A DNA stretch of 64,000 nucleotides from Corynebacterium simulans (GTDB taxonomy: Bacteria; Actinomycetota; Actinomycetes; Mycobacteriales; Mycobacteriaceae), in the NCBI RefSeq assembly GCF_001586215.1, contig NZ_CP014634.1, positions 1,302,001-1,366,000 of the forward strand. The letters are read 5' to 3'. The notes under the pieces were generated by a model. The model was not told the origin of the DNA, did not search any database, and saw nothing but the letters and a program-made list of their open reading frames with translations. Both the position numbers and the translations under genes were made by a program. Positions 9,166-18,625 of this stretch are shown one piece after another (the first letter of the stretch is position 1; each line of letters opens with the position of its first letter).

Positions 9166-9848
9166 GAAAGACTAGCACGCGCGTCAACTTGGCGAATAGT
9201 GATATTGATTCGCCCTTCCCGCAAACCACATCCTTCTGGCAACGTTGCGTCATTAACCCGCACCACACCGTGATAGGCCAGCCGCTTCGGTCCGCCAAAG
9301 ACAATCAGATCCCCTGAACCAAGCAGAACGTCATCCCAGGGCTTATTGCGGTTTTCCGTATTGCCCATCCGAAACAGCGCTTCATCACCAATGGATAGAG
9401 AAATTACCGGCGCCAAGGATTCCTCAAAATCGTCGACGTGCATGCCCATCCCCGAGCCCGGTGGATAGTAATTCACCAACGCCATCTCAGGAACAAAGCT
9501 CTCAGCCCATGGCGCTAACTCGGGCGCGACCTCGGCAGCCGCGCGCAGTGCCGGAGACGCCAGCTCCCGCAACGATTCCAGCATCGGCGGCACTCGAGTC
9601 CCCTCAATATTGTCCACGTAACGATAGGTCTCGTAATGCCAGAACCTGCCCAAATGCAGCTGATGCACGCTCATCTGCCCCGACTTCAAACGTGGGCGAT
9701 ACATCGCCATCGGCGTGCCCGCATAAGCCCGCGCCACCTCACGAACAGCAGAAACCAACGCTTCTTGGCTGCTCACGGACAACCATCCTGGCAGATGCGC
9801 CACGCCCGGCGCGACCTGGACGGCGGGGCGAGAGACGTCGAAAAGCAT
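9159..9848 (-). CDS. alkB: AlkB-type 2-oxoglutarate/Fe(II) dioxygenase
   Basis: A 229-residue DNA-repair dioxygenase that removes alkyl groups from damaged bases by oxidative demethylation. NYYPPGSGMGMHVDDFE carries the iron-binding H-x-D; the distal iron histidine is in LAYHGV and the 2-oxoglutarate-binding arginines are in EGRINITIRQ at the C-terminus. Start taken at the ATG 9846-9848 (MLFDVSRPAVQ); an ATG 15 bases upstream is an alternative. The stop overlaps the operator of the reductase gene downstream. Confidence 0.85.
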   Translation of the reverse strand: MLFDVSRPAVQVAPGVAHLPGWLSVSSQEALVSAVREVARAYAGTPMAMYRPRLKSGQMSVHQLHLGRFWHYETYRYVDNIEGTRVPPMLESLRELASPALRAAAEVAPELAPWAESFVPEMALVNYYPPGSGMGMHVDDFEESLAPVISLSIGDEALFRMGNTENRNKPWDDVLLGSGDLIVFGGPKRLAYHGVVRVNDATLPEGCGLREGRINITIRQVDARASLSC

Positions 9849-9915
9849 GGCCCAAGAGTACATGTCCGTCCGCAGCACACAAGACGTCCCTTTCACGCGA
9901 CTAGACTAAATCCCC

Positions 9916-10548
9916 ATGAACCTCGAGCAATTCGGCACCTGGGAAAAAATGTCCGGCGGGCACTGGCACCTGCCGGGGCAGACGGAACAAGTACGCGCGG
10001 AGCACGCCCGTACTTTCCGCTTGATCAAGCAGTTCAACGAGTTAGGTAGCACCGATCAAGACAAAGCACGGGAAATTCTGCGGGAGCTGCTTCCGGAGGA
10101 ATCCCATGTGCCGGGCTGGTTCGGGCCGGCCAACGTGGAGTTCGGTTGCAACCTCATCATAGGTGAGCATGTTTTCATCAATTTTAATGCCACCATCTTG
10201 GCCCAGGCCAAGGTCACGCTGGGGGATCGCGTGATGATTGGGCCCAATTGCTCCTTTATCACCGTGAGCCATCCGGTCAATGACCACGAGATGCGCGAGG
10301 GAGGTTGGGAGATTGCCAAACCGATCACCGTGGGCCGCAACACCTGGTTCGGGGCCAACGTCACCGTCATGCCCGGTGTCACCATTGGCGAGGATTGCGT
10401 CATTGGTGCGGGCACGCTCGTCACCCGCGATATCCCGGATAAGTCGCTGGTACTGGGCACTCCCGGCCGCGTGGTGCGCAAGCTCAATGGAGACAACCTC
10501 GAGCGCGAAGATCTCGAAGGCCCAGTGGAAGGCTTCGGGCTGACGTAG
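9916..10548 (+). CDS. Hexapeptide-repeat acetyltransferase (maltose/galactoside O-acetyltransferase type)
   Basis: A 210-residue acyltransferase of the Maa/LacA group. An N-terminal helical segment (residues 1-70) is followed by left-handed beta-helix repeats: GEHVFINFNATILAQAKVTLGD, then the catalytic-histidine region TVSHPVND and repeats such as GRNTWFGANVTVMPGVTIGE split over residues 135-160. It transfers acetyl from acetyl-CoA to a sugar or similar acceptor. Its stop directly abuts the ATG of the helicase gene, so the two are translationally linked. Confidence 0.87.
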   Translation: MNLEQFGTWEKMSGGHWHLPGQTEQVRAEHARTFRLIKQFNELGSTDQDKAREILRELLPEESHVPGWFGPANVEFGCNLIIGEHVFINFNATILAQAKVTLGDRVMIGPNCSFITVSHPVNDHEMREGGWEIAKPITVGRNTWFGANVTVMPGVTIGEDCVIGAGTLVTRDIPDKSLVLGTPGRVVRKLNGDNLEREDLEGPVEGFGLT

Positions 10549-12783
10549 ATGTTCGATCTCGCACGCATCGGCGCGGGCCTGCCCGTTGCCGAAACCATCG
10601 ATAGCCTGCCCAAGACCGGAAACATAGTGGTGCAGGCCCCGCCTGGCACCGGCAAGACCACGCTAGTTCCGCCGGCCTTGGCAAACATGGATGGCAAAGT
10701 CATCGTCACTGCCCCACGCCGCGTCGCAGTCCGCGCGGCAGCCAACCGCCTCCAAGCGCTGTCCGGCCAGCAGATCGGCTACGCGGTGCGCGGTGATTCC
10801 CGCAAAGGTCAGGACGTAGAGTTCGTCACCCCGGGCGTGCTGCTGCGCCGCCTCCTTAAAGATCCCGAGCTCACCGGCGTTGCCGCAGTAGCCATCGACG
10901 AGGTTCACGAACGCCAGCTCGACACGGACTTGGTCCTTGGCATGTGTCTCGAATTGGCGCAGCTGCGCGACGATTTCCGCGTCGTCGCCATGTCCGCGAC
11001 CGTTGATGCGCAGCGTTTCTCGCAGCTTATGGACGCCCCGGTTCATGTCACCGAGGCGGTCACTCATCCCCTCGATATTCACTATCGCCCAGCGCCTGGA
11101 CGTGCTTCCGGCGACCGCGATTTTTATGCTCACGTAGCCCGCCAAGCCATGGGGCATACAGGTTCCACACTGGTCTTTGTCCCCGGCGTGCGCGAGGTGG
11201 AGCTGGTCTGCAAGATGCTGCCGGAGGCCTATCCGCTCCACGGTAGGCAGAGCACGGCTGAGCAGGATGCTGCGTTGTACACGGATGCCGATCGCATCGT
11301 TGTCGCGACATCCATCGCGGAATCCTCCCTGACGGTGCCCGGCGTGCGCACCGTGGTCGACGCTGGTCTCTCGCGCACCCCGCGCCGCGACGCCCAGCGC
11401 GGAATGTCCGGTCTGGTTACCGTATCCACCTCCAAGTCGAGCGCGGATCAGCGCGCCGGACGTGCAGGCCGTGAGGCCCCGGGTACCGTCATCCGCTGCT
11501 ATTCCCAAGAGGATTACCAGCACTTTGCCCCGCACATCACCCCGGAGATCTTGAGCGCCGACCTCACTCAAGCCGCGCTATTCCTGGATTGCTGGGGCGC
11601 CGGTCCGGATTTCCCGTTGCTGGATCAGCCACCTGCACGCGCGCTTGCCGACGCCCACCGTACCCTCACCGCGATTGGCGCCACCCCGGAGCTCGCGACC
11701 ATGCCTACCGACCCACGCCTCGGGGCTGCACTTTTGAAATACGGCTCCCAAGCTGCCCCAGCCGTGGCGGCGCTGAGCGATTCCCCGCGCGGGGATATCA
11801 CCCGCATCGCTCCGGCCAAACGCGAGGTCCAGCGCCTCGCGCGCCTCGTGCCGGATAAGGGCAGCGTCGATCCCAGCCGCGTTGTGGCCGCCGCATTCCC
11901 CGATCAGGTGGCAAAGAGAATGGGCGATGACTACCTTCTGGCCAGCGGTACCCGCGCCCGATTATTAGAGGACAATGGTGCCGCATGGCTGGCCGTAGCG
12001 GAAGTGTCTCTTTCTAACGCTGGCAACGCCATCATCCGCGCCTTTACCCGCATCGACGAAGAGGCAGCGCTTGCAGCCATCGGCACCACTGAAGAAGTAA
12101 CTGCGACCTTAAAGGATGGGAAAATCCGCGGGCGCAAAGTAACCCGCGCCGGCGCGATCGAGCTAAGTTCTACCCCCATCAAGGTCACCGGTGCCGCCGC
12201 CGAAGAAGCCCTTGCTGCCGGCATCCGCGAGCAGGGCCTAGGTCTTTTCTCTTTCAGCGAGAAAGCCCAGATCCTGCGCGATCGCCTTCGTCACCTCTAC
12301 CGCAACTACGGCGCGCCTTGGCCAGACGTGGAGCAGGCGGATCCTGCCGAGTGGCTCGGCCCCGAGCTGCACCAGATTGCAGAAGGCACGCCTGCCTCCG
12401 CTATCGACGTCTACCCTGCTCTACAGCGACTTCTGCCCTGGCCGGAGGCAAGCAAGCTCGACGAACTCGCACCTGAGCGCCTACCCGTTCCTTCCGGCAG
12501 GGATGCAAAGATCGACTGGAGTGGCGAGCGTCCCGTGGTCTCCATCAAGCTGCAAGAGTGCTTTGGCTTGGCCGAATCCCCCGTATATTGCGGCCACCGC
12601 GTGCAATTCCACCTGCTCTCGCCTGCCGGCCGGCCGCTTGCCGTCACCGATGATCTGGCCAGCTTCTGGGCCGGGCCCTACCAGGGCGTGCGCGCCGATA
12701 TGCGCGGGCGCTACCCCAAGCACCCGTGGCCCGAGGACCCGTGGACCGCACCTGCCACCGCCAAGACTAAAAAGCGGATGTAG
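10549..12783 (+). CDS. hrpB: ATP-dependent helicase HrpB
   Basis: A 744-residue DEAH-box helicase. Walker A is APPGTGKTT (residues 27-35), the DEVH box is IDEVHERQLD, motif III is MSATVDAQRF, and motifs V and VI (VATSIAESSLTVPGV and DQRAGRAGREAPGTV) are complete. The C-terminal HrpB domain extends to the end (PWPEDPWTA is family-like). Length is a little shorter than the enterobacterial enzyme. Its biological role in actinobacteria is not settled. The stop overlaps the end of the convergent transporter gene by 17 bases. Confidence 0.9.
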   Translation: MFDLARIGAGLPVAETIDSLPKTGNIVVQAPPGTGKTTLVPPALANMDGKVIVTAPRRVAVRAAANRLQALSGQQIGYAVRGDSRKGQDVEFVTPGVLLRRLLKDPELTGVAAVAIDEVHERQLDTDLVLGMCLELAQLRDDFRVVAMSATVDAQRFSQLMDAPVHVTEAVTHPLDIHYRPAPGRASGDRDFYAHVARQAMGHTGSTLVFVPGVREVELVCKMLPEAYPLHGRQSTAEQDAALYTDADRIVVATSIAESSLTVPGVRTVVDAGLSRTPRRDAQRGMSGLVTVSTSKSSADQRAGRAGREAPGTVIRCYSQEDYQHFAPHITPEILSADLTQAALFLDCWGAGPDFPLLDQPPARALADAHRTLTAIGATPELATMPTDPRLGAALLKYGSQAAPAVAALSDSPRGDITRIAPAKREVQRLARLVPDKGSVDPSRVVAAAFPDQVAKRMGDDYLLASGTRARLLEDNGAAWLAVAEVSLSNAGNAIIRAFTRIDEEAALAAIGTTEEVTATLKDGKIRGRKVTRAGAIELSSTPIKVTGAAAEEALAAGIREQGLGLFSFSEKAQILRDRLRHLYRNYGAPWPDVEQADPAEWLGPELHQIAEGTPASAIDVYPALQRLLPWPEASKLDELAPERLPVPSGRDAKIDWSGERPVVSIKLQECFGLAESPVYCGHRVQFHLLSPAGRPLAVTDDLASFWAGPYQGVRADMRGRYPKHPWPEDPWTAPATAKTKKRM

Positions 12784-13561
12784 GCCCCCACTGCTGGATG
12801 CCCAGGTAGATGCTCATCACCACCACGAGGGTAAGCAGAGCATAACGAATCAGCTTGGTGCCGCCGCCTAGGACCGTGCGGGCACCGAGCTGCGCGCCAA
12901 TGACGTTAGCCACGGCCAAGACTAGGGCCAGCGCCCAAATGACGTGCCCTCCCAAGATGAACACGCAGAGCGCGCCGACGTTCGTGCAGGTGTTGACCAC
13001 CTTCGCCATCGCCGCTGACTTGAGGAAGTTCTGGGAGAAGATGCCCGTAAACGCCATGATGAGAAACATGCCGGTGCCGGGGCCAAAGATGCCGTCATAG
13101 AAAGCGATGCAGGCCACCGCTGCCAACGCAGCCCACGTGCGCCATCCGCCACGGATGCCTTCGCTTTCATTCGTGCCAAAGCTGGGGCGAAAGGCCACGA
13201 AGGCACCGGCGCAGACCATCAACACGATAATCAGCGGGCGCATCACGTCCTTATCAATCATCGCCGCAGCGCCCGCGCCGATGCCGGAGCACACCAGCGC
13301 TACCAGGCTTAAGCGGACAAGCTCCCCCGCCGGTGGCCGAACCTTGCGCACCATCGTCACTGCAGCCGAGGCCGTGCCCGAGACTGCCGCAACTTTATTC
13401 GTGGCCAGCGCCGTCGCCGGCGCCAGTTGCGGTGCCACCGCCATGATGAGCGGAATTAATACGAGTCCCCCGCCGCCAATGACGGCATCGATCCATCCCG
13501 CTACCGCAGCTCCTGACGTCAAAATTGCCCAACCGCTAAATCCCAGGTCCAACAACTCCAT
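12767..13561 (-). CDS. TauE/SafE family sulfite/anion exporter
   Basis: A 264-residue membrane protein from the ATG at 13559-13561. It has two repeats with the family's glycine-rich first-helix motif GWIDAVIGGGGLVLIP and the later FGPGTGMFLI, and about eight membrane segments. TauE/SafE proteins move sulfite, sulfoacetate or other organic anions; the substrate here is unknown. A longer start would overlap the divergent gene. It shares a very short divergent promoter region with the AbrB-like gene. Confidence 0.85.
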   Translation of the reverse strand: MELLDLGFSGWAILTSGAAVAGWIDAVIGGGGLVLIPLIMAVAPQLAPATALATNKVAAVSGTASAAVTMVRKVRPPAGELVRLSLVALVCSGIGAGAAAMIDKDVMRPLIIVLMVCAGAFVAFRPSFGTNESEGIRGGWRTWAALAAVACIAFYDGIFGPGTGMFLIMAFTGIFSQNFLKSAAMAKVVNTCTNVGALCVFILGGHVIWALALVLAVANVIGAQLGARTVLGGGTKLIRYALLTLVVVMSIYLGIQQWGPTSAF

Positions 13562-13583
13562 GCGTGTTATTAAACTCGACGCT

Positions 13584-14630
13584 ATGTCTGTTCGTGCACA
13601 GTGGGCCATCATTGCGCCAGGGTCTGTGGCCCTCGGCGCGCTTTTTACTTACCTGCACGTGCCCGCCGCCTGGATCCTGGCAGCCATCGTGGTCTCCGGT
13701 GCGATGGCGCTTATCACCGGGCAAGAACTCACCGTCAACAAGCACTTCTACGCCGTGGCCCGCGGCTTCATCGGCATCATGGCGGCCATCCCCCTCACGC
13801 TGGTACCGGCCTCGCTACTTCTTGGCTTTCTTCCCGCCGCCATCACGATGTCCCTCATCACCGTCGTCGTCGGCATGGCAGGCGGAATGTTGCTGCACCG
13901 CTCGCAGCCCAAAGAGATCTCCTGGGAGACCGGCATTTTATCCATGCTGCCCGGCGGCGCCTCCCTTATGCCGGCGCTTGCCAGCGAGCTCGGCGCCGAC
14001 TACCGCTACGTGGCGCTGACCCAATACCTGCGCCTGCTCGCGGTTTCGGTCTCTCTGCCTTTTATGGTCAGCTTCATGACCACTGAATCCGGTGGCACGG
14101 ATGCATCCGTCCACGTCGATAGCGCCTGGTGGGTCATTGCGCTGACCGTAGCTATTGCGGTCCTCGGCGAGCGCCTAGGCAAGCTCGCGCACCTGCCCGC
14201 CTCAGCCGTCTTGGGCCCGCTCATCCTCACCGTCATCGTCGCGCAATTCCTGCCCGCCGGGCACACACTGGAGCCGCACTCCATCTTCAAGATCATGGCA
14301 TTCATGTCCATCGGTTGGGTCTGCGGCGGCGGACTGTCCATCCCCGCGCTGCGTTCCTTTGCCAAGCAGCTCCCGGCCACAATCGCCTTCATCATTATCG
14401 TCATCGGCGTCTGCGCGCTTACCGCCTGGCCGCTGACGGCCTGGCTGGATATCTCCTATTTCGAGGCCTACCTCGCCACCTCGCCCGGCGCTCTCGAGAC
14501 AGTTCTTGCGCTATCTTCCGAAGGCGGCGCGGGACCTGCAGTGGTCGCGGTGCAGATCGTCCGCCTCATCATCGTGCTCGTTATCGCAGGCTATCTGCCC
14601 CAAATTTTGCGCCTTATAACCAAAAAGTAA
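13584..14630 (+). CDS. AbrB-family membrane protein
   Basis: A 348-residue integral membrane protein from the ATG at 13584 (MSVRAQWAIIAPGSVALGAL), with about ten hydrophobic segments in two halves. The repeated motifs GMAGGMLLHRSQPKEISWETG and ATSPGALETVLALS are typical of the AbrB (ammonia-monooxygenase-associated) putative transporter family. The open frame extends 477 bases further up, but that part is antisense to the TauE gene and is not credible. No ribosome-binding site is visible, so the mRNA is probably leaderless. Function unknown. Confidence 0.8.
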   Translation: MSVRAQWAIIAPGSVALGALFTYLHVPAAWILAAIVVSGAMALITGQELTVNKHFYAVARGFIGIMAAIPLTLVPASLLLGFLPAAITMSLITVVVGMAGGMLLHRSQPKEISWETGILSMLPGGASLMPALASELGADYRYVALTQYLRLLAVSVSLPFMVSFMTTESGGTDASVHVDSAWWVIALTVAIAVLGERLGKLAHLPASAVLGPLILTVIVAQFLPAGHTLEPHSIFKIMAFMSIGWVCGGGLSIPALRSFAKQLPATIAFIIIVIGVCALTAWPLTAWLDISYFEAYLATSPGALETVLALSSEGGAGPAVVAVQIVRLIIVLVIAGYLPQILRLITKK

Positions 14631-14684
14631 GTGACCATCAAGCGCTCCGCTGCTATCAAATGGCTAAGACTGAAAACTCAGGCT

Positions 14685-16346
14685 TTAGTTCAAGATGGTC
14701 TGCCGCAGAATCGACATAGGAACAGATCCTAGCGCCAAGGCCTCGGAGTGGAAGTCCCGTACGCTCATTCCCTGCTCCACGGCCTCCTGCCTGGTCTGCT
14801 GCCATAGGCGCTCGCCCAAGGCATAGGAAGGCGCCTGCCCCGGCCAGCCCAGGTAGCGGTTGACCTCAAAGTTGAGGTTCGCGTCATCCATCGCGGTGTT
14901 TTCGCGCATGAAGGTCTTCACGTGGGCCTTATCCCACTTGCCAGAGTTGCTGCAGTCCGGCAGCTTCTTGCCCAAGTGCAATCCGATGTCCACCACAACG
15001 CGGGCGGCGCGGAAACGCTGGGCGTCGAGAAGCCCCATGCGGAATCCCGGATCCTCCATATAACCCAGCTCCGCCATGAGCGCCTCAGCGTAAAGCGCCC
15101 AGCCTTCGCCGTGGCCCGAGTTCCAGGTCACCGCACGGCGCCACAGGTTGAGATCATCTTGGACCAGCGCAGAACCCAGCTGCAGATGATGGCCCGGCAC
15201 GCCCTCGTGGTGAACCGTGGTCAGCTCTTGCCAGGTGTGGAAACGCTCCTGGCCAGCCGGAACTGACCACCACATGCGGCCGGGACGCGAGAAATCATCT
15301 GAAGGCGGGGTATAAAAGATGCCGCCTGTACCGGCAGGATCGATGCAGCATTCGATATCGCGGATCTGCTCCGGAATGTCGAACTCGGTGCCATCCAAAT
15401 CCTTGATGACTTTCTCCGCCGTGCCCTGCATCCATTCCACGAGCGCATCGGTGCCCTCCAGCACGTAGCGCTCCTCTTGGTTGAGGTTGCGCATCGCGGC
15501 CTTCACGGTGCATTCAGAGCCATACAACTCGTGCGCGATCTTTTCCTGCTCAGCACGGATTTCTTGGACGCGCTCCAGGCCCCACTCGTAGGCCTCATCA
15601 AGATCGACGGTATCGCCGACGAAAAGCTTGGAAAACCGCTCATAGCGGTCACGGCCCACCGCATCCTCGGTGGAAGCCTGCGGCTGTAGTTCGTTGGAGA
15701 GCCAATCAGCGAACTGCCCAAAAGCGCTCTTTGCCGCCTCGACCTCAGTACCCTCGACGCCAAGGCCCTCCAGCATGGAACCGGCGTCGGCAAGCCGCTC
15801 ACACTGGACGAAGACTTCGTTGATCTGGCGATGCGGCGGAATCAGGCCATGTGCCGCCGACTCCTGCAAGGAATCCTTGTATCCGCTTAGTGCGCCACCG
15901 ACCTTGGACAGGCGCGAGCGAATGGCATCAAGCTGCTCAGGGGTATCCTGCGGCATCAGCAGCAAAGTATCGCGAATGGTCTGCACCGGGGAGGCGATGT
16001 TGTTGAGGCTGCGCATATCCTCGCCGTGGTGGTGCAAGTCCAGCTCTAGGCAAAGGCGATCGCGCAAGACGGCTGCGGTCACGTAATCCACATCGTCGAA
16101 GTCATCTTCATCATCGGACTCGTCAGTGGTGTCATCCAGAGCATCGACGTCAGCGACCATGTCACGGGTGCGGTCAGCAATAGCCGCGTAGTACTCCGGC
16201 GAGAAATCCTGCAGCTCGCCTTCGAATCCCGGGATGCCCCACGCCGTTGCTTCGGTAGGGCTTAGCTCCGCAAGATCGTGCACAAAGTTATCGCAGGCCG
16301 CGTCCAAGAGGGAAGGATGGCGGCTCTGGTTTGGCTCTGAACTCAT
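14685..16346 (-). CDS. DUF885 family protein, putative metallopeptidase
   Basis: A 553-residue cytoplasmic protein without signal peptide. The segment TTVHHEGVPGHHLQLG near residues 381-396 is the hallmark of DUF885, with a zinc-binding H-E-x-x-x-x-H-like arrangement; GHGEGWALYAEALMAELG follows and contributes a further metal ligand. Length and the C-terminal YLGWPGQAPSYALG segment match the family. Probably a zinc-dependent peptidase of unknown substrate. Residues 95-110 form a short strongly acidic loop. Confidence 0.85.
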   Translation of the reverse strand: MSSEPNQSRHPSLLDAACDNFVHDLAELSPTEATAWGIPGFEGELQDFSPEYYAAIADRTRDMVADVDALDDTTDESDDEDDFDDVDYVTAAVLRDRLCLELDLHHHGEDMRSLNNIASPVQTIRDTLLLMPQDTPEQLDAIRSRLSKVGGALSGYKDSLQESAAHGLIPPHRQINEVFVQCERLADAGSMLEGLGVEGTEVEAAKSAFGQFADWLSNELQPQASTEDAVGRDRYERFSKLFVGDTVDLDEAYEWGLERVQEIRAEQEKIAHELYGSECTVKAAMRNLNQEERYVLEGTDALVEWMQGTAEKVIKDLDGTEFDIPEQIRDIECCIDPAGTGGIFYTPPSDDFSRPGRMWWSVPAGQERFHTWQELTTVHHEGVPGHHLQLGSALVQDDLNLWRRAVTWNSGHGEGWALYAEALMAELGYMEDPGFRMGLLDAQRFRAARVVVDIGLHLGKKLPDCSNSGKWDKAHVKTFMRENTAMDDANLNFEVNRYLGWPGQAPSYALGERLWQQTRQEAVEQGMSVRDFHSEALALGSVPMSILRQTILN

Positions 16347-16373
16347 GAGGGTGAAGTCTATCCTTTACCTGGA

Positions 16374-16392
16374 GCCTAGGGCCAACCTAGGC
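16374..16392. repeat. Short inverted repeat downstream of the LOG-type gene
   Basis: GCCTAGG, five bases, CCTAGGC. It lies 24 bases after the stop of the LOG-type gene and before the DUF885 gene. A small hairpin could form in the transcript, but no U-run follows, so it is at most a weak terminator. Confidence 0.3.
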
Positions 16393-16415
16393 GCCAAACG
16401 TTGTCAGCTTGTTAG

Positions 16416-16985
16416 CTACTTGTTATCCCACTTCATCCCGGGATTAGTCCAACCCGCAAAGGCATCCAGAACCTGCGCTGGCGTTGGCTCAAGCACGATC
16501 GCATCCACAAAGCGGCGCTGCACGAAGCCCGCCTCTGACATGCCCGCGTACATGTCCACGAAAGGACGCCAGAATCCGGCGACGTCCACCAAGCCAACGG
16601 GGCCGTCGACGTGGCCTAGTTGCTGCATGGTCAGCACCTCCGCGAGCTCTTCGAGGGTGCCCACGCCGCCCGGCAGACACACGTAGCCATCTGCCAAGTC
16701 CTCCATGCGGGTCTTGCGCTGCGCCATGGTCTCCACCACTTCAAGTGAGGTCAGGCCAGGATGTGAAAGCTCTAGGTCCACCAGCTGTTCGGGGATCACG
16801 CCGGTGACCGTTCCGCCTCCTGCCAGACATGCATCCGCTACCACGCCCATGAGCCCCACGTTGCCGCCGCCGTAAACCAAGTTGATTCCACGATCTGCCA
16901 GCTGCCCGCCCAGCTGACGGGCTGCTTCGATATATGCTTCCGAGTTACCGGTGGCCGAGCCGCAATAAACCGCAATTGAATCCAT
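16416..16985 (-). CDS. LOG-family nucleotide hydrolase (TIGR00730)
   Basis: A 189-residue Rossmann-like protein starting MDSIAVYCGSATGNSEAYIE. The two signature motifs are intact: GGGNVGLMGVVAD (residues 38-50) and PGGVGTLEEL (about 107-116). Proteins of this family release the base from nucleoside 5'-monophosphates, best known as cytokinin-activating LOG enzymes. The ATG at 16983-16985 is preferred to one three codons up because it aligns with the family start. It is divergent from the ROK regulator. Confidence 0.87.
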   Translation of the reverse strand: MDSIAVYCGSATGNSEAYIEAARQLGGQLADRGINLVYGGGNVGLMGVVADACLAGGGTVTGVIPEQLVDLELSHPGLTSLEVVETMAQRKTRMEDLADGYVCLPGGVGTLEELAEVLTMQQLGHVDGPVGLVDVAGFWRPFVDMYAGMSEAGFVQRRFVDAIVLEPTPAQVLDAFAGWTNPGMKWDNK

Positions 16986-17011
16986 GGACACCACACTATA
17001 GAAAGAAGTCC

Positions 17012-17081
17012 TTAGACAATGTTGTCTAATCTTGCGAATACCTGCTAGACAATACGGTCTAGAAAATCTATACTTCTAATT
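17012..17081 (+). promoter_or_regulatory. Promoter and paired operators of the ROK regulator gene
   Basis: Two related inverted repeats stand in tandem: TTAGACAATGTTGTCTAA at 17012-17029 (perfect) and CTAGACAATACGGTCTAG at 17045-17062 (6-bp arms). A -10 like TATACT follows at 17069-17074, and the ATG at 17082 is where transcription would start, so the message is probably leaderless. The arrangement suggests autoregulation by the ROK protein and possibly control of the divergent LOG-type gene. Confidence 0.6.
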
Positions 17082-18143
17082 ATGCTCAAACCTGGCCCCG
17101 TGTTCACTCGCCCGCGCACCCCAGCGGCTAAGTGCCTTCACCTCGTGCGTTTAAACCCCATCATCACGCGCAGTGAGCTCGTCGAGGCAACAGGACTTTC
17201 CCAGCCCACCATCACCCGCGCCACCGCAGCACTGCTCCAGGCGGGCCTCATCCAGGAAAGAAACGATCTCACCCGTTCCCGAGGCCGCGGGCGCCCCACG
17301 GTTCCGCTCGAAGTTGCCGAAAATGACTGGATCCTGGCCGGAATTGCCGTGGGTACCTCGCAGACCCACATCGGCTTCTACGACACGCTCGGGCGCACCA
17401 TCCGCGAAGATGACGTACCTACCCCCGTCGCGCAGCTGAGCGAGGAGGACTTCATCGAGCACATCATGGCCGGCGTCCATCGCCTAAGCGCAGGCCTCGA
17501 CCGCAAACTGGTCTCCGTGGGCATTACCACCTCCGGCACTGTCGACGCCGCGGGCCGCGTCACCGCCGCAAACCTGGGCTGGGTCGACGTCGACATCGCA
17601 GAGCGCCTGCGCTATCAGTTCAGCGTGCCCGTTGTGGTTTCCTCCGCCGTGCCCGCAATCTTGGGCTCCGAAACCCAAGCCGCGGAACTTGGAAATACCG
17701 ATCCGGTTCTAGTGCTTTTTGCGGATGACTCGATCGGCGCCGCGCTTTCCACCGGCGACGAAGTCTCCCAGATCATCCCCCTGCCTTCCATCGCAGAGGT
17801 GCCCCACCCAGAGGAAACCTTAACTACCGCCGCCGTACAGAAAAAGCTAGACAGCGTCGATACCTCCGCGCACCGCGAGATCCTCGATGAACGCGCTCGC
17901 CATCTAGGCCTTGTCGCGGCACAGCTCATCAAGGAGCATGAGCCCACCACCGTTGTGCTCGCCGGTGGAGCATTCCTTGATGACCCTGCAGCGCCGAAAC
18001 GTTTCGCGGCAGTCGTACGAGAAAAAGCCGGAAAGTCCACCCAGCTACGTCTCATCCCCTCACATCAGGAGATCGTGGGGGCGATTACCCGCGCAATTGC
18101 GCTCGATCCCCTGCTGCGCGTGCCGCTCGAGCTAAAGGCTTAG
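17082..18143 (+). CDS. ROK-family transcriptional regulator
   Basis: A 353-residue protein with an N-terminal winged helix-turn-helix (about residues 25-65, ITRSELVEATGLSQPTITRA) and a ROK sugar-kinase-like domain (GIAVGTSQTHIGFYD as first phosphate loop near residue 87, GITTSGTVDAAG near 147). The zinc-binding cysteine cluster of many ROK kinases is not evident, as is usual in pure regulators. Two palindromes before the gene are likely its own targets. The inducer and regulon are unknown. It overlaps the convergent ferritin gene by four bases. Confidence 0.87.
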   Translation: MLKPGPVFTRPRTPAAKCLHLVRLNPIITRSELVEATGLSQPTITRATAALLQAGLIQERNDLTRSRGRGRPTVPLEVAENDWILAGIAVGTSQTHIGFYDTLGRTIREDDVPTPVAQLSEEDFIEHIMAGVHRLSAGLDRKLVSVGITTSGTVDAAGRVTAANLGWVDVDIAERLRYQFSVPVVVSSAVPAILGSETQAAELGNTDPVLVLFADDSIGAALSTGDEVSQIIPLPSIAEVPHPEETLTTAAVQKKLDSVDTSAHREILDERARHLGLVAAQLIKEHEPTTVVLAGGAFLDDPAAPKRFAAVVREKAGKSTQLRLIPSHQEIVGAITRAIALDPLLRVPLELKA

Positions 18144-18625
18144 CCGCGGGAGGAAAGCTCTGCGTCGATGCGCAGGAGGCCGGAGCCATCGTTGCCCACG
18201 AGCTTGATCTGGTCGATGATCTCGCTGACGGTGGACTCCTCCTCGATCTGCTCCTCTAGGAACCAGTTGATCATGGAGCGGGACTCCAGATCGCCGGCCG
18301 CATCAGCGGTGCGCGCGATCTCGCGAATCTGCTCGGAGACCTTCTGCTCGTGCGCGAAAGCCGCCTCGAAAGCATCCAGCGGGGTAGCTGCCTTGATGGA
18401 AGGAACTGAGATGTCAGAAAGCTCAACGCGGTAGCCGCGGTCCAGCAGGTGCTGCGCGAACTTCTGCGCGTGCGCGCGCTCCTCTTCTGCCTGCGCGTAG
18501 AACCAGTCGCGCATACCTGGGAAGGAGAGGTTATCCATCTCGTATGCCAGCTGGGTGTAAATAAGAGCAGCGCCGTGCTCGTTGTTGACCTGATTGTTCA
18601 GGAGGGTTTGCAACTTCTCGTCCAT
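18140..18625 (-). CDS. ftn: Ferritin
   Basis: A 161-residue non-heme ferritin storing iron as a ferric core. It begins MDEKLQTLLNNQVNNEHGAA; the di-iron ligands appear in NEHGAALIYTQ (Glu near 17), EEERAHAQKF (Glu and His near 50-53) and the later LEEQIEEE stretch. Length is that of bacterial FtnA rather than Dps or bacterioferritin. Its neighbours downstream on the map are heme acquisition genes, so it fits an iron module. Confidence 0.92.
   Translation of the reverse strand: MDEKLQTLLNNQVNNEHGAALIYTQLAYEMDNLSFPGMRDWFYAQAEEERAHAQKFAQHLLDRGYRVELSDISVPSIKAATPLDAFEAAFAHEQKVSEQIREIARTADAAGDLESRSMINWFLEEQIEEESTVSEIIDQIKLVGNDGSGLLRIDAELSSRG

Noticed and set aside
13107..13583. N-terminal extension of the AbrB-like gene
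   Set aside because: The segment is antisense to the TauE gene and is not membrane-like; the ATG at 13584 fits the family.
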